15,548 nucleotides of DNA from Elusimicrobiales bacterium (GTDB lineage Bacteria; Elusimicrobiota; Elusimicrobia; Elusimicrobiales; UBA9959): NCBI GenBank assembly GCA_026416895.1, contig JAOAEH010000026.1:1-15548 (forward strand), read 5' to 3'. Made by a program: the position numbers and the translations under genes. Under the pieces are notes generated by a model. The model saw only the letters and a program-made list of their open reading frames with translations, searched no databases and was not told the origin of the DNA. How positions within the stretch are numbered: the stretch's first letter is position 1; every line of letters starts with the position of its first letter. Below are positions 1 through 8,568 of this stretch, piece after piece.

Positions 1-2471
1 ATAACAGCCCTTGATAACTCCTGCCTTTTTTCAACTTGTCTAAGTATATTTGGTGTAAAAAGTATTTGATTATGTGTAGAAGTACCCATTATTAATGATT
101 CTTTAACTATATATTCCAAAGCTACATTTCTCTCCTTAACACTCATATTAAGCCAGCTTGTAGAAGAAACAACTACATTTCTTGCCTGTGCCCAATTGAA
201 TATAAATGCCTCATTACTAAATACATACTCCCAACTTCTTATAGCATATTGAGTAAAATTTATTTTTGCCTGGTCATATTTTTGATTCTTTCTCATCATA
301 TCTATCAAATTTTCTGGTGGAACACATATTTTTAGCTCACATATTTGTCTAGATCTATCCAAAGTAGAAGAAAGATAGGAACTTAAAATATTCACATCAT
401 TTTCAGAATAATCCTTTGATAAAATTTCATCTATTTCTATAATTGAGTTTGCATAAGCTATAATTTTTGACGCTCTGTTTTTATCTATTTTCAAAAATTC
501 ATTTTGTAAATTAGTATTTATTATAAGCTGTCTAGAAAATTCTACACTTAAATTATTTGATATTTCATTTTCAAACTTATCAAACAGCAAAAACACCTCT
601 TTCTTTTTTTCCTTATCATCAAACACTAATCCTTTTAGCTTATCTGTTCCATAACCAATTTTAGCAAGTGTAGCTAAAAATATATTTTTAGGTTTCTCAA
701 TAAATAAATTACTAAAACTTTTTTCCTCTTTTTGTTTATTATCAAAACTTTCTTTCTGACTATTTATTTCAAAATCAGATTTTTTAACTGAAATAAGGTT
801 TTCTTCTTTAGGAATAACAGTTTTTTTATGAGTATAAGAAATAGAATAAATATTAGTAGCTGAACTATTTCTTTTACCCTGATTATTTTTATTATCAGTA
901 ATATTATTTTTACCAACAGAAATAGAAGTGTAAGTTTTCAAATCTAGATTGTTTGAAAATTTATCAATTATAGATTTATCAGTTTCAATTTTAATTTTAG
1001 TTCCGTTAATATTACTATCTGTATAAGTAGAACTAACATTTGAAAAATTATTTAAATCATTTTGCAAAAGAGTTCTATCATCTAAATTTATATTGATAAA
1101 TTCATCTGAAAGATCTCCTTTTAAAAACTCATTCCACAGTGAATCTTTAGAAAATTTCAAACCTTCATATTTAGAAGAATTATATCTAAGCTTAGGTAAA
1201 TATATAGCTATACCATAAGTTCTATCTTTATATGAAAACCCTTTAGAATTTTGATAATCACAAGCTTTATGATACAATACTAATTTTTTAGTAATAAAGT
1301 TAATTAAATTTTCTGTGTAATTTTTTAAAACATCATCTGTCATCTTAGATAGTGCTGTTTTTAAATAATCAACAAGATCTGCACTTCTCGTCATAACACC
1401 TTCAGTTTCGCTTGACATATAAGGACCTATTTCAAATGTTTCTGAATTTTCACCTTCCAAAAAGAAAAAAATGTTTTCTTTTATTTCCGTTGAAGTAATA
1501 ATTTTAAAATCAGAAGATTTTATTGCTCTACTAACCCATCTATTCAAAAGTGAAATAAACTGAGAGTAACTAGATGTATCTATAACACTTAGTGTTATAC
1601 TTTTATCAAAATACCTTCCAAAAGGGGATATTTTATTAGAAGAATAAGCTGCATAAAATGCATCAACTATTTTTTTTGCTGCATCATCAACTGAAGATGA
1701 AAAATTTATATCGTTTAAAATATCATCATAAGGATATCCTGCACCAGGGACAAGTTCCTCACTAGCAACAACAAACCTTGCATAGTCTTTAATTTCAGAA
1801 ATCACCTCCGCCATCTGCATTAAACAAGCATCCATTGCAAATATATCAATCTTTTTGCCATATGCTTTTTTTATTTGAGATAATGCATATCCCAAATCCT
1901 TAACACTCATTGAATTCCCGCTTACATCATCATGAGAAATTCCAAAATATCCATTACCATGATTCCAAACAATAATTATAAGCTTCTGCGGTTTGAATCT
2001 TTTTATAACTTTATGAGCTGAGATAGCAAAGTGTCTTGCACTTCCCATATCCCCATCAGGAGTATAACTTATTATTTGAGAAATGATATCTCTTGAATTA
2101 TTAGGATCTTTTTTAATGAAATAGGTATTTGCACCACTACCAAATTTTAACCCACTACGAGTTTTTTCTATTCTATTATGCTCTACTACAACTGCAACTT
2201 TATCAGTAGAACCTACCATTTCCATTTCATTTATATCTGATATAGAAAAATTCAATATTCCAAGATCATTAACACCATTCATAAAAACAAAAACTAAATA
2301 CTCATACTCATCTTTTATTTGATTAGCTTCTATGGAAGGATTAACATTGACAGTTAAACTACTTATATTAATAGTAGAAAAAATATTTGCATAACCACTT
2401 AACAAATCATCGCCCACACAATAAGTCTCTAACTTCAAACACAAAGCTATTATAAAAATATATCTTTTCAT
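1..2471 (-). CDS. Clostripain-family (C11) cysteine protease, large secreted protein, 3' end outside window
   Basis: The frame is open from the ATG at 2471 to the left edge, giving at least 823 codons without a stop. Residues 1-20 look like a signal peptide (short basic start, then a hydrophobic stretch), so the protein is probably exported. A C11 peptidase domain follows: the FMNGVNDL strand at 63-70, the catalytic His171 in WNHGNG, and the catalytic Cys216 in MDACLM, with the family's ASEELVPGAGYPYD block at 236-249. The His/Cys pair and its spacing are typical of clostripain-like endopeptidases that cut after basic residues. Beyond about residue 430 comes a polar Asn/Ser/Lys-rich linker and then a helix-rich region I do not recognise, so the protein is much longer than the protease domain alone. 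There is no Shine-Dalgarno sequence before the ATG. The substrate is unknown; the family assignment is secure, the role of the C-terminal part is not. Confidence 0.85.
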   Translation of the reverse strand, partial: MKRYIFIIALCLKLETYCVGDDLLSGYANIFSTINISSLTVNVNPSIEANQIKDEYEYLVFVFMNGVNDLGILNFSISDINEMEMVGSTDKVAVVVEHNRIEKTRSGLKFGSGANTYFIKKDPNNSRDIISQIISYTPDGDMGSARHFAISAHKVIKRFKPQKLIIIVWNHGNGYFGISHDDVSGNSMSVKDLGYALSQIKKAYGKKIDIFAMDACLMQMAEVISEIKDYARFVVASEELVPGAGYPYDDILNDINFSSSVDDAAKKIVDAFYAAYSSNKISPFGRYFDKSITLSVIDTSSYSQFISLLNRWVSRAIKSSDFKIITSTEIKENIFFFLEGENSETFEIGPYMSSETEGVMTRSADLVDYLKTALSKMTDDVLKNYTENLINFITKKLVLYHKACDYQNSKGFSYKDRTYGIAIYLPKLRYNSSKYEGLKFSKDSLWNEFLKGDLSDEFININLDDRTLLQNDLNNFSNVSSTYTDSNINGTKIKIETDKSIIDKFSNNLDLKTYTSISVGKNNITDNKNNQGKRNSSATNIYSISYTHKKTVIPKEENLISVKKSDFEINSQKESFDNKQKEEKSFSNLFIEKPKNIFLATLAKIGYGTDKLKGLVFDDKEKKKEVFLLFDKFENEISNNLSVEFSRQLIINTNLQNEFLKIDKNRASKIIAYANSIIEIDEILSKDYSENDVNILSSYLSSTLDRSRQICELKICVPPENLIDMMRKNQKYDQAKINFTQYAIRSWEYVFSNEAFIFNWAQARNVVVSSTSWLNMSVKERNVALEYIVKESLIMGTSTHNQILFTPNILRQVEKRQELSRAV

Positions 2472-2477
2472 ACTATT

Positions 2478-2506
2478 AATTTAATAATATTTAGAACTAA
2501 AATCAA
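2478..2506 (-). promoter_or_regulatory. Possible sigma70-type promoter of the C11 protease gene
   Basis: On the minus strand TTGATT (2501-2506) and TAAATT (2478-2483) are 17 bp apart, and only 6 bp separate the second box from the ATG. Both boxes match the consensus at four of six positions. If real, transcription would start at or next to the start codon. This lies in the longest intergenic gap of the window (65 bp). In such AT-rich DNA a chance match is quite possible. Confidence 0.3.
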
Positions 2507-2536
2507 GTATTAAATATCCTAGTATGTCAATAGGCC

Positions 2537-3967
2537 TTATGTCCTATTCTTATTTTCTAATATTTTTTTCATCATACTATAACTAATAAATCCATTCCTA
2601 CCATTTGATTTAACCCAATATAACGCCTCATCAGCTTTCATTAAAAGCTCATCCATAGTTTTGGCATCATTTGGATAACTTGCTATGCCAATACTTACAC
2701 TTAAATCAATAACCTTGTCAATACCAAAATTAGAAAGATCTATCTTAAGAGATCTTATATTCTCAACAAGCCTTTTAGCAAGCCCCATAGCTTCTAATTC
2801 TGAACTCTGAGGTAAAAGAATAACAATTTCATCCCCACCATACCTTGCAGGAAAATCAATTTTCCTAAGAGTTTTTTTAATTACATTTGAAATTTCAATC
2901 AAAACTAAATCACCAATCTGATGCCCATAACTATCATTTATTTCCTTAAAATAATCTATATCAAGCCATATAACAGAAAGATTTTGGGAAAACCTTTCAG
3001 CCCTATAAAACTCTTCTTGAAATTTTTGATTAAAATATCTTCTTAAAGCAAGTCCTGTAAGTTCATCGTATAATGACATAGATTGAATCTTTTCAAAAAG
3101 CAAAATGTTTTCAAAAGCAATAGCCATAAGAGAAGAAAAAGATTTAAGGATGTCTATATAGTATCTATTAATATCTATTCGACTTAACAAATTATCAACA
3201 GAAAGAAGCCCACGATTTTTAAAATCAATTCTCAAAGGTATATAGACTATATTATCACGAATAACTAAATCTTCACCATCAAGCAAAACATCTACAAGAC
3301 TACAACTACCCCTAATCATAGGAATAACCTGATGGGATATATCAGATATATTACCAGTTCTATATACGGCATAAACTCCTTTTAACAAATTAGTACTCTC
3401 ATCTAAAATATACATTCTTATCCTATCAAAACCAAAAATGTTTTCAAGCCCTCTTATCATAAATTTAAATGCATCCCTTTCTCTTATGCTTTTACTAAAT
3501 ATACTACCTAAAGAAGCAGAAATAAAAACACTTTTTTGATATATTGATTTAATATATTCAAAATCTATCTGTGGATATGTTTTAATTTTTTCATCTATAA
3601 TTCTTCTAACCTTTTTTATATCTCTATTAGAAAACTTTTTACCATCAAACCTTTCTATTCTTATCAGATATTTCTTGACAAATCCATCCTCCACTCTAGT
3701 TATATCAAAAGGAATATACACGAAAACGATCTTACCTTTATTTGAAACATAATGTTCCTTAGTTAAAACAGCACTATAAAAATCTTCTATATCTTTAATA
3801 AATATGTATTCTGTATGTTCAAAAATTATATCACCCCTAAATCTTATAATTGAACTAATAATACTTGTTGATTCAAAATATTCAAACAAGCTAATACTTT
3901 TAACTGCGGTCTTTTGAATTATTTCCAAAATAAGTTCTTTAAAAAACTCAATATAATATCTATTCAT
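2537..3967 (-). CDS. Diguanylate cyclase with GAF-like sensor domain and intact I-site
   Basis: A 476-residue protein predicted to make cyclic di-GMP from two GTP in the cytoplasm. The C-terminal GGDEF domain spans about 298-465: YDELTGL at 300-306, metal-binding Asp336 in WLDIDYF, the guanine-contacting Asn344 in KEIND, and the signature as GGDEI (377-381). An RxxD inhibitory site (Arg368-Asp371) sits the standard five residues before it, so product inhibition is likely. Residues about 147-292 resemble a GAF domain (SIFSKSIRERDAFKFMIRGL, then IPLR and GLLSVDN blocks). The first 140 residues match nothing I recognise. No signal peptide or membrane segment is evident, so the input is cytoplasmic. 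It starts 4 bp after the stop of the binding-protein-like gene and has no Shine-Dalgarno sequence, which suggests coupled translation with that gene. The usual Asn in the DxLTGLxNR motif is replaced (GLALRR). Confidence 0.88.
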   Translation of the reverse strand: MNRYYIEFFKELILEIIQKTAVKSISLFEYFESTSIISSIIRFRGDIIFEHTEYIFIKDIEDFYSAVLTKEHYVSNKGKIVFVYIPFDITRVEDGFVKKYLIRIERFDGKKFSNRDIKKVRRIIDEKIKTYPQIDFEYIKSIYQKSVFISASLGSIFSKSIRERDAFKFMIRGLENIFGFDRIRMYILDESTNLLKGVYAVYRTGNISDISHQVIPMIRGSCSLVDVLLDGEDLVIRDNIVYIPLRIDFKNRGLLSVDNLLSRIDINRYYIDILKSFSSLMAIAFENILLFEKIQSMSLYDELTGLALRRYFNQKFQEEFYRAERFSQNLSVIWLDIDYFKEINDSYGHQIGDLVLIEISNVIKKTLRKIDFPARYGGDEIVILLPQSSELEAMGLAKRLVENIRSLKIDLSNFGIDKVIDLSVSIGIASYPNDAKTMDELLMKADEALYWVKSNGRNGFISYSMMKKILENKNRT

Positions 3968-3971
3968 AAAA

Positions 3972-5138
3972 CTAATAAGAAGTCATCAAATATTCACATA
4001 TTACTTTTATTTCTTGTAAACGTTTCTTTACATCTTCAGCAATGTATTTAGAACTAACAATATTAATTGCTTGATTTTTTAAAAACTCATCCATCATCCT
4101 TTCAAAAGTAGGATAAATAAATATATTCGGTATAAAAGTAATTTTTTCAAATAATTCTTCATAAAACTTTATTTCCTTCTCATTGATAATTTCATAATGA
4201 GAATTTTTAAAAGGTGAAAATGCTCCCAAACAATTTGCAAGTTCCTTTAAATTTTGTGGATTATAAAACTCTTCTATAAACTTTTTTATCTCACCTAAAT
4301 CTTTAGAACCTGAAAAAAACATAAAACTATGTGCTTTTCCAAGTTCAGACTTCCTCATTATATCAGGAAATCTTACAACTCTCATATTTTTATCTGCAAT
4401 ATCCCTTCTAAAACTAAATATCATACTGCTTAAATTTTTCTTTATAAAACCAATTTCAAAAAAATTTTCTTCAAATAACGGATAATACTTATCTACAGCA
4501 AGATTTAAAAAATCTAATACTGACATTATCACTTCATCACGATGTATATTTATCATAGTAAAATCACTAGAAAAATAACCAGAAGTTCTATTCATAACAC
4601 ATGCAAGTATCTCTTCTGACTTTATATAACCTTCAAGATTAGGATTATCAAAAGGATAATAATCTTTAGATCTGTATTTCTTTTTCAATTTCTCACACAA
4701 AATAAATAAATCATTCCATTTTAATTTCTCCATTTCACTGTGACTCAAAATATTACCAAGCATCTCTCTTTTATAAAACATTACCATAACCTCAAAATGT
4801 ATAGGCAATGAAAAAAACTTCTCTGTCAGCTCGCAAACCATAGTTTGTTTAAGAAATGGATATATTTTAAATGTAAAATCTTCTTCAATAAAAGAATTTA
4901 AAGGAAGAGATAAACCTAATTTAGCAAAAAGAGTTGTCCAGTGATGTGGAATCTCTATAACATCACCAAGACTTAAAGAAGGATTTTCAAAAAAACTAAA
5001 TATATCATTCCATATATTTTCTTTAGATTTAATTTCAATTTCAATATTCAATCCTTTTTCTTTTTTCAAATGATCAACTATTTTCCTATAAAAATAATAT
5101 TTCCTCTGATTATAATCATTCAAAATCCAAAGTTTCAT
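3972..5138 (-). CDS. Substrate-binding-protein-like (family 1, sugar type) without signal peptide
   Basis: A 388-residue protein with the layout of sugar ABC-transporter binding proteins: a first strand at the very N-terminus (MKLWILND), the GDVIEIPHHWTTLFA...LPL block at 58-80, the SLPIHFEVMVMFYKREML hinge-region motif at 110-127, WNDLFILCEKLKK at 141-153, and a C-terminal helix-rich end (FERMMDEFLKNQ). Unlike normal family members it has no signal peptide or lipobox. An in-frame TAA lies two codons before the ATG, so no longer start exists. It should therefore stay in the cytoplasm. No permease or ATPase genes adjoin it; instead the next gene downstream, 4 bp away, is a diguanylate cyclase. 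A ligand-sensing role for that enzyme is my inference. The fold assignment rests on motif spacing and is moderately sure; the ligand is unknown. Confidence 0.6.
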   Translation of the reverse strand: MKLWILNDYNQRKYYFYRKIVDHLKKEKGLNIEIEIKSKENIWNDIFSFFENPSLSLGDVIEIPHHWTTLFAKLGLSLPLNSFIEEDFTFKIYPFLKQTMVCELTEKFFSLPIHFEVMVMFYKREMLGNILSHSEMEKLKWNDLFILCEKLKKKYRSKDYYPFDNPNLEGYIKSEEILACVMNRTSGYFSSDFTMINIHRDEVIMSVLDFLNLAVDKYYPLFEENFFEIGFIKKNLSSMIFSFRRDIADKNMRVVRFPDIMRKSELGKAHSFMFFSGSKDLGEIKKFIEEFYNPQNLKELANCLGAFSPFKNSHYEIINEKEIKFYEELFEKITFIPNIFIYPTFERMMDEFLKNQAINIVSSKYIAEDVKKRLQEIKVICEYLMTSY

Positions 5139-5141
5139 AAT

Positions 5142-6140
5142 TTAAACCCAATTCCTAATAGGAAGTCTGTCAGATATTTCAAGAGAATTTTTAAAAACAC
5201 CTTTTTGAAATCTTCTAAAAATGCACACACCAATCATTGCTGCATTATCAGATGTATATTTTAGCTGAGGAAAAAATATTTTGCAATCCCTAAATTTATT
5301 AACAATCAAATTTCTAAGATAATTATTGGCTGAAACTCCACCACATATAGCTATATTTTTTACATTAAACTTTTCTCTTGCAATATCAAGTTTTTTTACA
5401 AGGCTTTCACATACCGCTTTTTGAAAAGCAAACGAAACTTCATTTCTTAATTTATTATCAATTCTTTTAATATTTCTCAAAAAATACATAACTTGTGTTT
5501 TTATACCACTAAAAGAATAATCCAAACTATCTACAACATCTGGAACGGTAAAGTTTATATCAGTTTTTTTTACTTTTAAAGAGGCTTTCTCTATATATGG
5601 TCCTCCTGGATAATTAAATCCAAGCATACGCGCTACTTTGTCAAATGATTCTCCACAAGCATCATCTCTTGTCTTTCCTATAACTTTATATTTTCCATAA
5701 GAAGAACAATACCACAACTCAGTATGTCCTCCAGAAACAATTAAACAAATGAGCGGAAATTCTAAAACATCCTCTATTTTGTCACCAACTATATCACAAG
5801 CAAGAAGATGTCCTTCAAGATGATTTATTCCAATAACTTTTGCCCCAAAAAATTCTCCAATTGTCATAGCAGCAATCTTACCTACAAGTAAAGATCCTTT
5901 TAAACCAGGCCCTCGAGTAAAACCAACTATATCAATATTCCTAATATTATTTAACTCAGCTTTTTTAATTAAAACTGATATTTTTTCACTGTGAAGTCTA
6001 CTTGCAATCTCTGGGACTACGCCTTTATAAATTTTATGATGCTTGATTTGAGAATAAGTTGAATGAAAAACTATTCTTCTATCATCAAATAAAGCTAATG
6101 ACGTTTCATCACAACTTGTCTCTATTGCCAGAAATATCAT
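5142..6140 (-). CDS. tsaD: tRNA N6-adenosine threonylcarbamoyltransferase TsaD
   Basis: TsaD transfers the threonylcarbamoyl group from threonylcarbamoyl-AMP to A37 of tRNAs that read ANN codons, working with TsaB and TsaE in bacteria. The 332-residue length is normal. Conserved blocks are present in order: AIETSCDETS at 5-14, GVVPEIASR at 40-48, the metal ligands His107 and His111 in NHLEGH, VSGGHTELW at 135-143, GESFDKVARMLG at 163-174, YSFSGIKT at 208-215, CGGVSANNYLR at 266-276, and the metal ligand Asp298 in TSDNAAMIG. It starts 2 bp after the ctp stop codon with no Shine-Dalgarno sequence, so it is probably translated by coupling. TsaB and TsaE are not in this window. Identification is secure. 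Confidence 0.97.
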   Translation of the reverse strand: MIFLAIETSCDETSLALFDDRRIVFHSTYSQIKHHKIYKGVVPEIASRLHSEKISVLIKKAELNNIRNIDIVGFTRGPGLKGSLLVGKIAAMTIGEFFGAKVIGINHLEGHLLACDIVGDKIEDVLEFPLICLIVSGGHTELWYCSSYGKYKVIGKTRDDACGESFDKVARMLGFNYPGGPYIEKASLKVKKTDINFTVPDVVDSLDYSFSGIKTQVMYFLRNIKRIDNKLRNEVSFAFQKAVCESLVKKLDIAREKFNVKNIAICGGVSANNYLRNLIVNKFRDCKIFFPQLKYTSDNAAMIGVCIFRRFQKGVFKNSLEISDRLPIRNWV

Positions 6141-6142
6141 TT

Positions 6143-7417
6143 TTAACTTGACAATTTTTTTACTACATACATCATATTTAATACTTCAAGAGCTTTATCT
6201 ATTACAGGATCCTTAAACTTCTCTTCTTCTTTATCTTTTTTAATTTTCCCATCTCTATCTGGATAATATATTTCTTGCATCTTTTCATAAATTTTTAACT
6301 CTTCTTCACGGCTTAATCTTATTTCAATATCAGGATCTATACCACCTTTACCTGTTTTCGGATCTCTCTGAATCATAGCACCAGAAGGAGTATAATATTT
6401 TGCAACAGTAAGTCTTAAAGCAGAACCATCGGAAAGTTGCAGCAAAGTTTGAACACTTGCTTTACCAAAAGTATTTTCCCCAACAATAACCGCCCTTTTA
6501 TTATCCTTTAACGCTCCAGCAAGAATTTCACTTGCAGAAGCTGAGTATTTATTTACTAAAATAACAATAGGTATAGAGGGATAAGCAGCATCTTTACCTG
6601 CTCTGTATTCATAATAATCATCATTTGTTCTCCCTTTAGTATAAACTATTAGACTTCTTCCCCCTATAAAAAGTTTAGCAATATCAATACTTGCTGAAAG
6701 AAGTCCTCCAGGATTATACCTCAAATCAATAATAAGATTTTTCATACCTTTCTTCAACATATCATCCACCGCCTTTTTAAAATCCTCATATGCATGCCCT
6801 GAAAATTCAAGTATTCTTATAAGTCCAGTTTCATTATTAAGCATTTTATAAACTAACGCATCAACTCTTATTATAGCTCTAACCAACTCTAAATCAAATA
6901 TCTGCCACTCCTCATCAGCTTTTTTTGGCTCTCTAGCTAGTGTTATTTTAACTTTAGTTCCAGGTTTGCCTCTTAATTTATCTACAACTTCATCATCAGA
7001 CATATTTTCAGTTGAAACTCCTTCTATTTTAATTATTCTATCTCCAGGATATATATTTGCTTTAAAAGCAGGAGTATTTGGTAAAGGTGTTACAACTACA
7101 GGCCAACCATCTTTTCTCCCTATTCTAATGCCTATGCCACCAAATTCACCTTCTGTATCATCTTTAACTCTTTCATAAGCAGATGGTTTCAAAAACTGTG
7201 AAAAATCATCCAGCGAACTAATCATTCCGGATATGGCTGCATATATAAGATCTTCATCTGTTTTACTTTCTACATAATTTTCTTTTATTAATTCAAAAGC
7301 TTCAACAAAAACTTTTATTTTTTGATAAGTTGAATCTATAGCATAATTGATATAAGGTAAAGAAAACCCAATAAATGCCACTATCACAATTGAAATTAAA
7401 ACTCTTTTAATTTTCAT
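6143..7417 (-). CDS. ctp: Carboxy-terminal processing protease, S41 family with PDZ domain
   Basis: A 424-residue periplasmic serine protease anchored or exported by the N-terminal hydrophobic segment (about 5-26). A PDZ domain covers about 90-165 (GGIGIRIG, then IYPGDRIIKIEG). The S41 catalytic domain follows, with DLRYNPGG at 231-238, nucleophile Ser294 in YSASASE, general base Lys319 in FGKASVQT and Gln323. The Lys is 25 residues after the Ser and the Gln four after the Lys, as in Bacillus CtpB. The C-terminal tail (about 372-400) is charged. Such proteases trim exported proteins, and in several bacteria they process or degrade cell-wall hydrolases. Its place directly downstream of ftsX and envC-like genes repeats a well-known gene order and supports a cell-wall role. 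It has the best ribosome binding site in the window. Confidence 0.95.
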   Translation of the reverse strand: MKIKRVLISIVIVAFIGFSLPYINYAIDSTYQKIKVFVEAFELIKENYVESKTDEDLIYAAISGMISSLDDFSQFLKPSAYERVKDDTEGEFGGIGIRIGRKDGWPVVVTPLPNTPAFKANIYPGDRIIKIEGVSTENMSDDEVVDKLRGKPGTKVKITLAREPKKADEEWQIFDLELVRAIIRVDALVYKMLNNETGLIRILEFSGHAYEDFKKAVDDMLKKGMKNLIIDLRYNPGGLLSASIDIAKLFIGGRSLIVYTKGRTNDDYYEYRAGKDAAYPSIPIVILVNKYSASASEILAGALKDNKRAVIVGENTFGKASVQTLLQLSDGSALRLTVAKYYTPSGAMIQRDPKTGKGGIDPDIEIRLSREEELKIYEKMQEIYYPDRDGKIKKDKEEEKFKDPVIDKALEVLNMMYVVKKLSS

Positions 7418-7421
7418 ATAA

Positions 7422-7429
7422 CTCTCCTT
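7422..7429 (-). promoter_or_regulatory. Strong ribosome binding site of ctp
   Basis: AAGGAGAG lies 4 bp before the ctp ATG on the minus strand, in the 17 bp gap after the envC-like stop. It fixes the ctp start and stands out because most other genes here have no recognisable Shine-Dalgarno sequence. Confidence 0.8.
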
Positions 7430-7434
7430 TTAAT

Positions 7435-8568
7435 TTATTTTAAATAAAGCAGTGGATCAACGGGAATATCTCCTTTTCTTATTTCAAAATAAAGGACATA
7501 AGAAACGTTATTATCCAAAGCTCTTTCATCTAACCCTACCTTACCAATTTCACTAAATTCTTTCACCTCATCTCCAACTTTAACATATATTTCGCTTAAA
7601 AAACCATATGTAGTAAAAATTCCATCTTGATGTTCGATCAAGACTATGTTCCCATAACCTCTAAAAACTCCACTATAAACTACTTTTCCAGCCATTACAG
7701 GTTTTACTAAAGTAGATGATGTAGTTTTTATTTTTATACCATCATTCACAAGCCAAGTCTTTAAATCTTCCAAATATTCTCTACCAAATTTAGATATCAC
7801 AGTTCCTATAACAGGCCAAGGAAGAGATTTTTTCTCAATATTAAGTTCATTATTTAAATTTTTTCTGTAAGGTGATTTCTTTTCAATATCTTTTATTAAA
7901 TTTGTAAGTTCTCTTGCTGTTTTATTCAAACGTTCAATATCTTCCTTCAATTTTTTTAATTTTGTATCAGTAATATATAACTCCTTTTGAGTCCTCTCAA
8001 TCTCTTTCTTGCTTTGCGCAAGCAGATTTTCTGTTTGTTTTTTTTCTCTTTGAATTAGAATATCTTTATTTTTCAAATCAAATATACTTTGTTTAAAAAT
8101 TTTCTTTTTATTCTCAATAGCATCTACAACTTTTTTCCTTTCAATTATTATATTTCTACGGACCATATCCATTATTATTTCATCTTTACCATAAAAAAAT
8201 GGAGAAGAAAATCTTGAAAGATAAAGTTTTTTAATATCGAGCCTTGCATCTTCTTTTATATGTTGTTGAGTTTGAACTAACAAGTCATATTGTTTTCTAT
8301 TTTCTTCAATTTTAATTTTAAGAGACTGGATCATTTTTTCATACTCTATTTTCCTTGTATAATAATCCTTTTCCGTTTTTTTTAATTTTTTCATCATCTC
8401 AACTATTTCATTATACTTTTTCATATATTCATCATATTCTCTACTTTTAATTTCAAGTTCTTTTTTTATATCCTCAAGTTTTTTTTGAGATTCATCATAT
8501 CTATTTTGAGAACATAATAATATAGAAAAAAACAATATTAAGCAAAAAAATACTAATCTTTTTTCCAT
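7435..8568 (-). CDS. envC: EnvC-like murein hydrolase activator (coiled coil plus degenerate M23/LytM domain)
   Basis: I take the ATG at 8568 (377 residues). It gives a clean signal peptide (MEKRLVFFCLILFFSILLC) and a 16 bp overlap with ftsX; the longer frame from 8628 would overlap ftsX by 76 bp and bury the signal peptide. Residues about 25-232 are highly charged and heptad-like, a long coiled coil. Residues about 250-377 are an M23/LytM fold (LPWPVIGTVISKFG, VKPVMAGKVVYSG, YGNIVLIEHQDGIFTTYG, YFEIRKG). The zinc ligands are lost: the HxGxD site reads NDGIK (Asn275, Lys279), the YxHL site reads YGFL, and the final HxH reads VLY. The protein should therefore activate amidases rather than cut peptidoglycan itself, as E. 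coli EnvC does under FtsEX control. Its position directly after ftsX supports this. Confidence 0.88.
   Translation of the reverse strand: MEKRLVFFCLILFFSILLCSQNRYDESQKKLEDIKKELEIKSREYDEYMKKYNEIVEMMKKLKKTEKDYYTRKIEYEKMIQSLKIKIEENRKQYDLLVQTQQHIKEDARLDIKKLYLSRFSSPFFYGKDEIIMDMVRRNIIIERKKVVDAIENKKKIFKQSIFDLKNKDILIQREKKQTENLLAQSKKEIERTQKELYITDTKLKKLKEDIERLNKTARELTNLIKDIEKKSPYRKNLNNELNIEKKSLPWPVIGTVISKFGREYLEDLKTWLVNDGIKIKTTSSTLVKPVMAGKVVYSGVFRGYGNIVLIEHQDGIFTTYGFLSEIYVKVGDEVKEFSEIGKVGLDERALDNNVSYVLYFEIRKGDIPVDPLLYLK

Noticed and set aside
2525..2530. Perfect TTGACA on the minus strand in the gap before the C11 protease gene
   Set aside because: No -10-like hexamer lies 16-18 bp downstream, so it is not supported as a promoter element with sigma70 spacing.
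2472..2536. Possible rho-independent terminator between the diguanylate cyclase and the C11 protease gene
   Set aside because: Only a short AGGCCT palindrome is present, with no GC-rich stem followed by a T-run in the direction of transcription.
5070..5264. Short open frame on the plus strand across the tsaD/binding-protein boundary
   Set aside because: It is antisense to two well-supported genes, has no recognisable domain and no ribosome binding site; it is a by-product of AT-rich coding sequence on the other strand.
6966..7178. Short plus-strand open frame inside ctp
   Set aside because: It lies opposite the conserved PDZ domain of ctp and matches no family.
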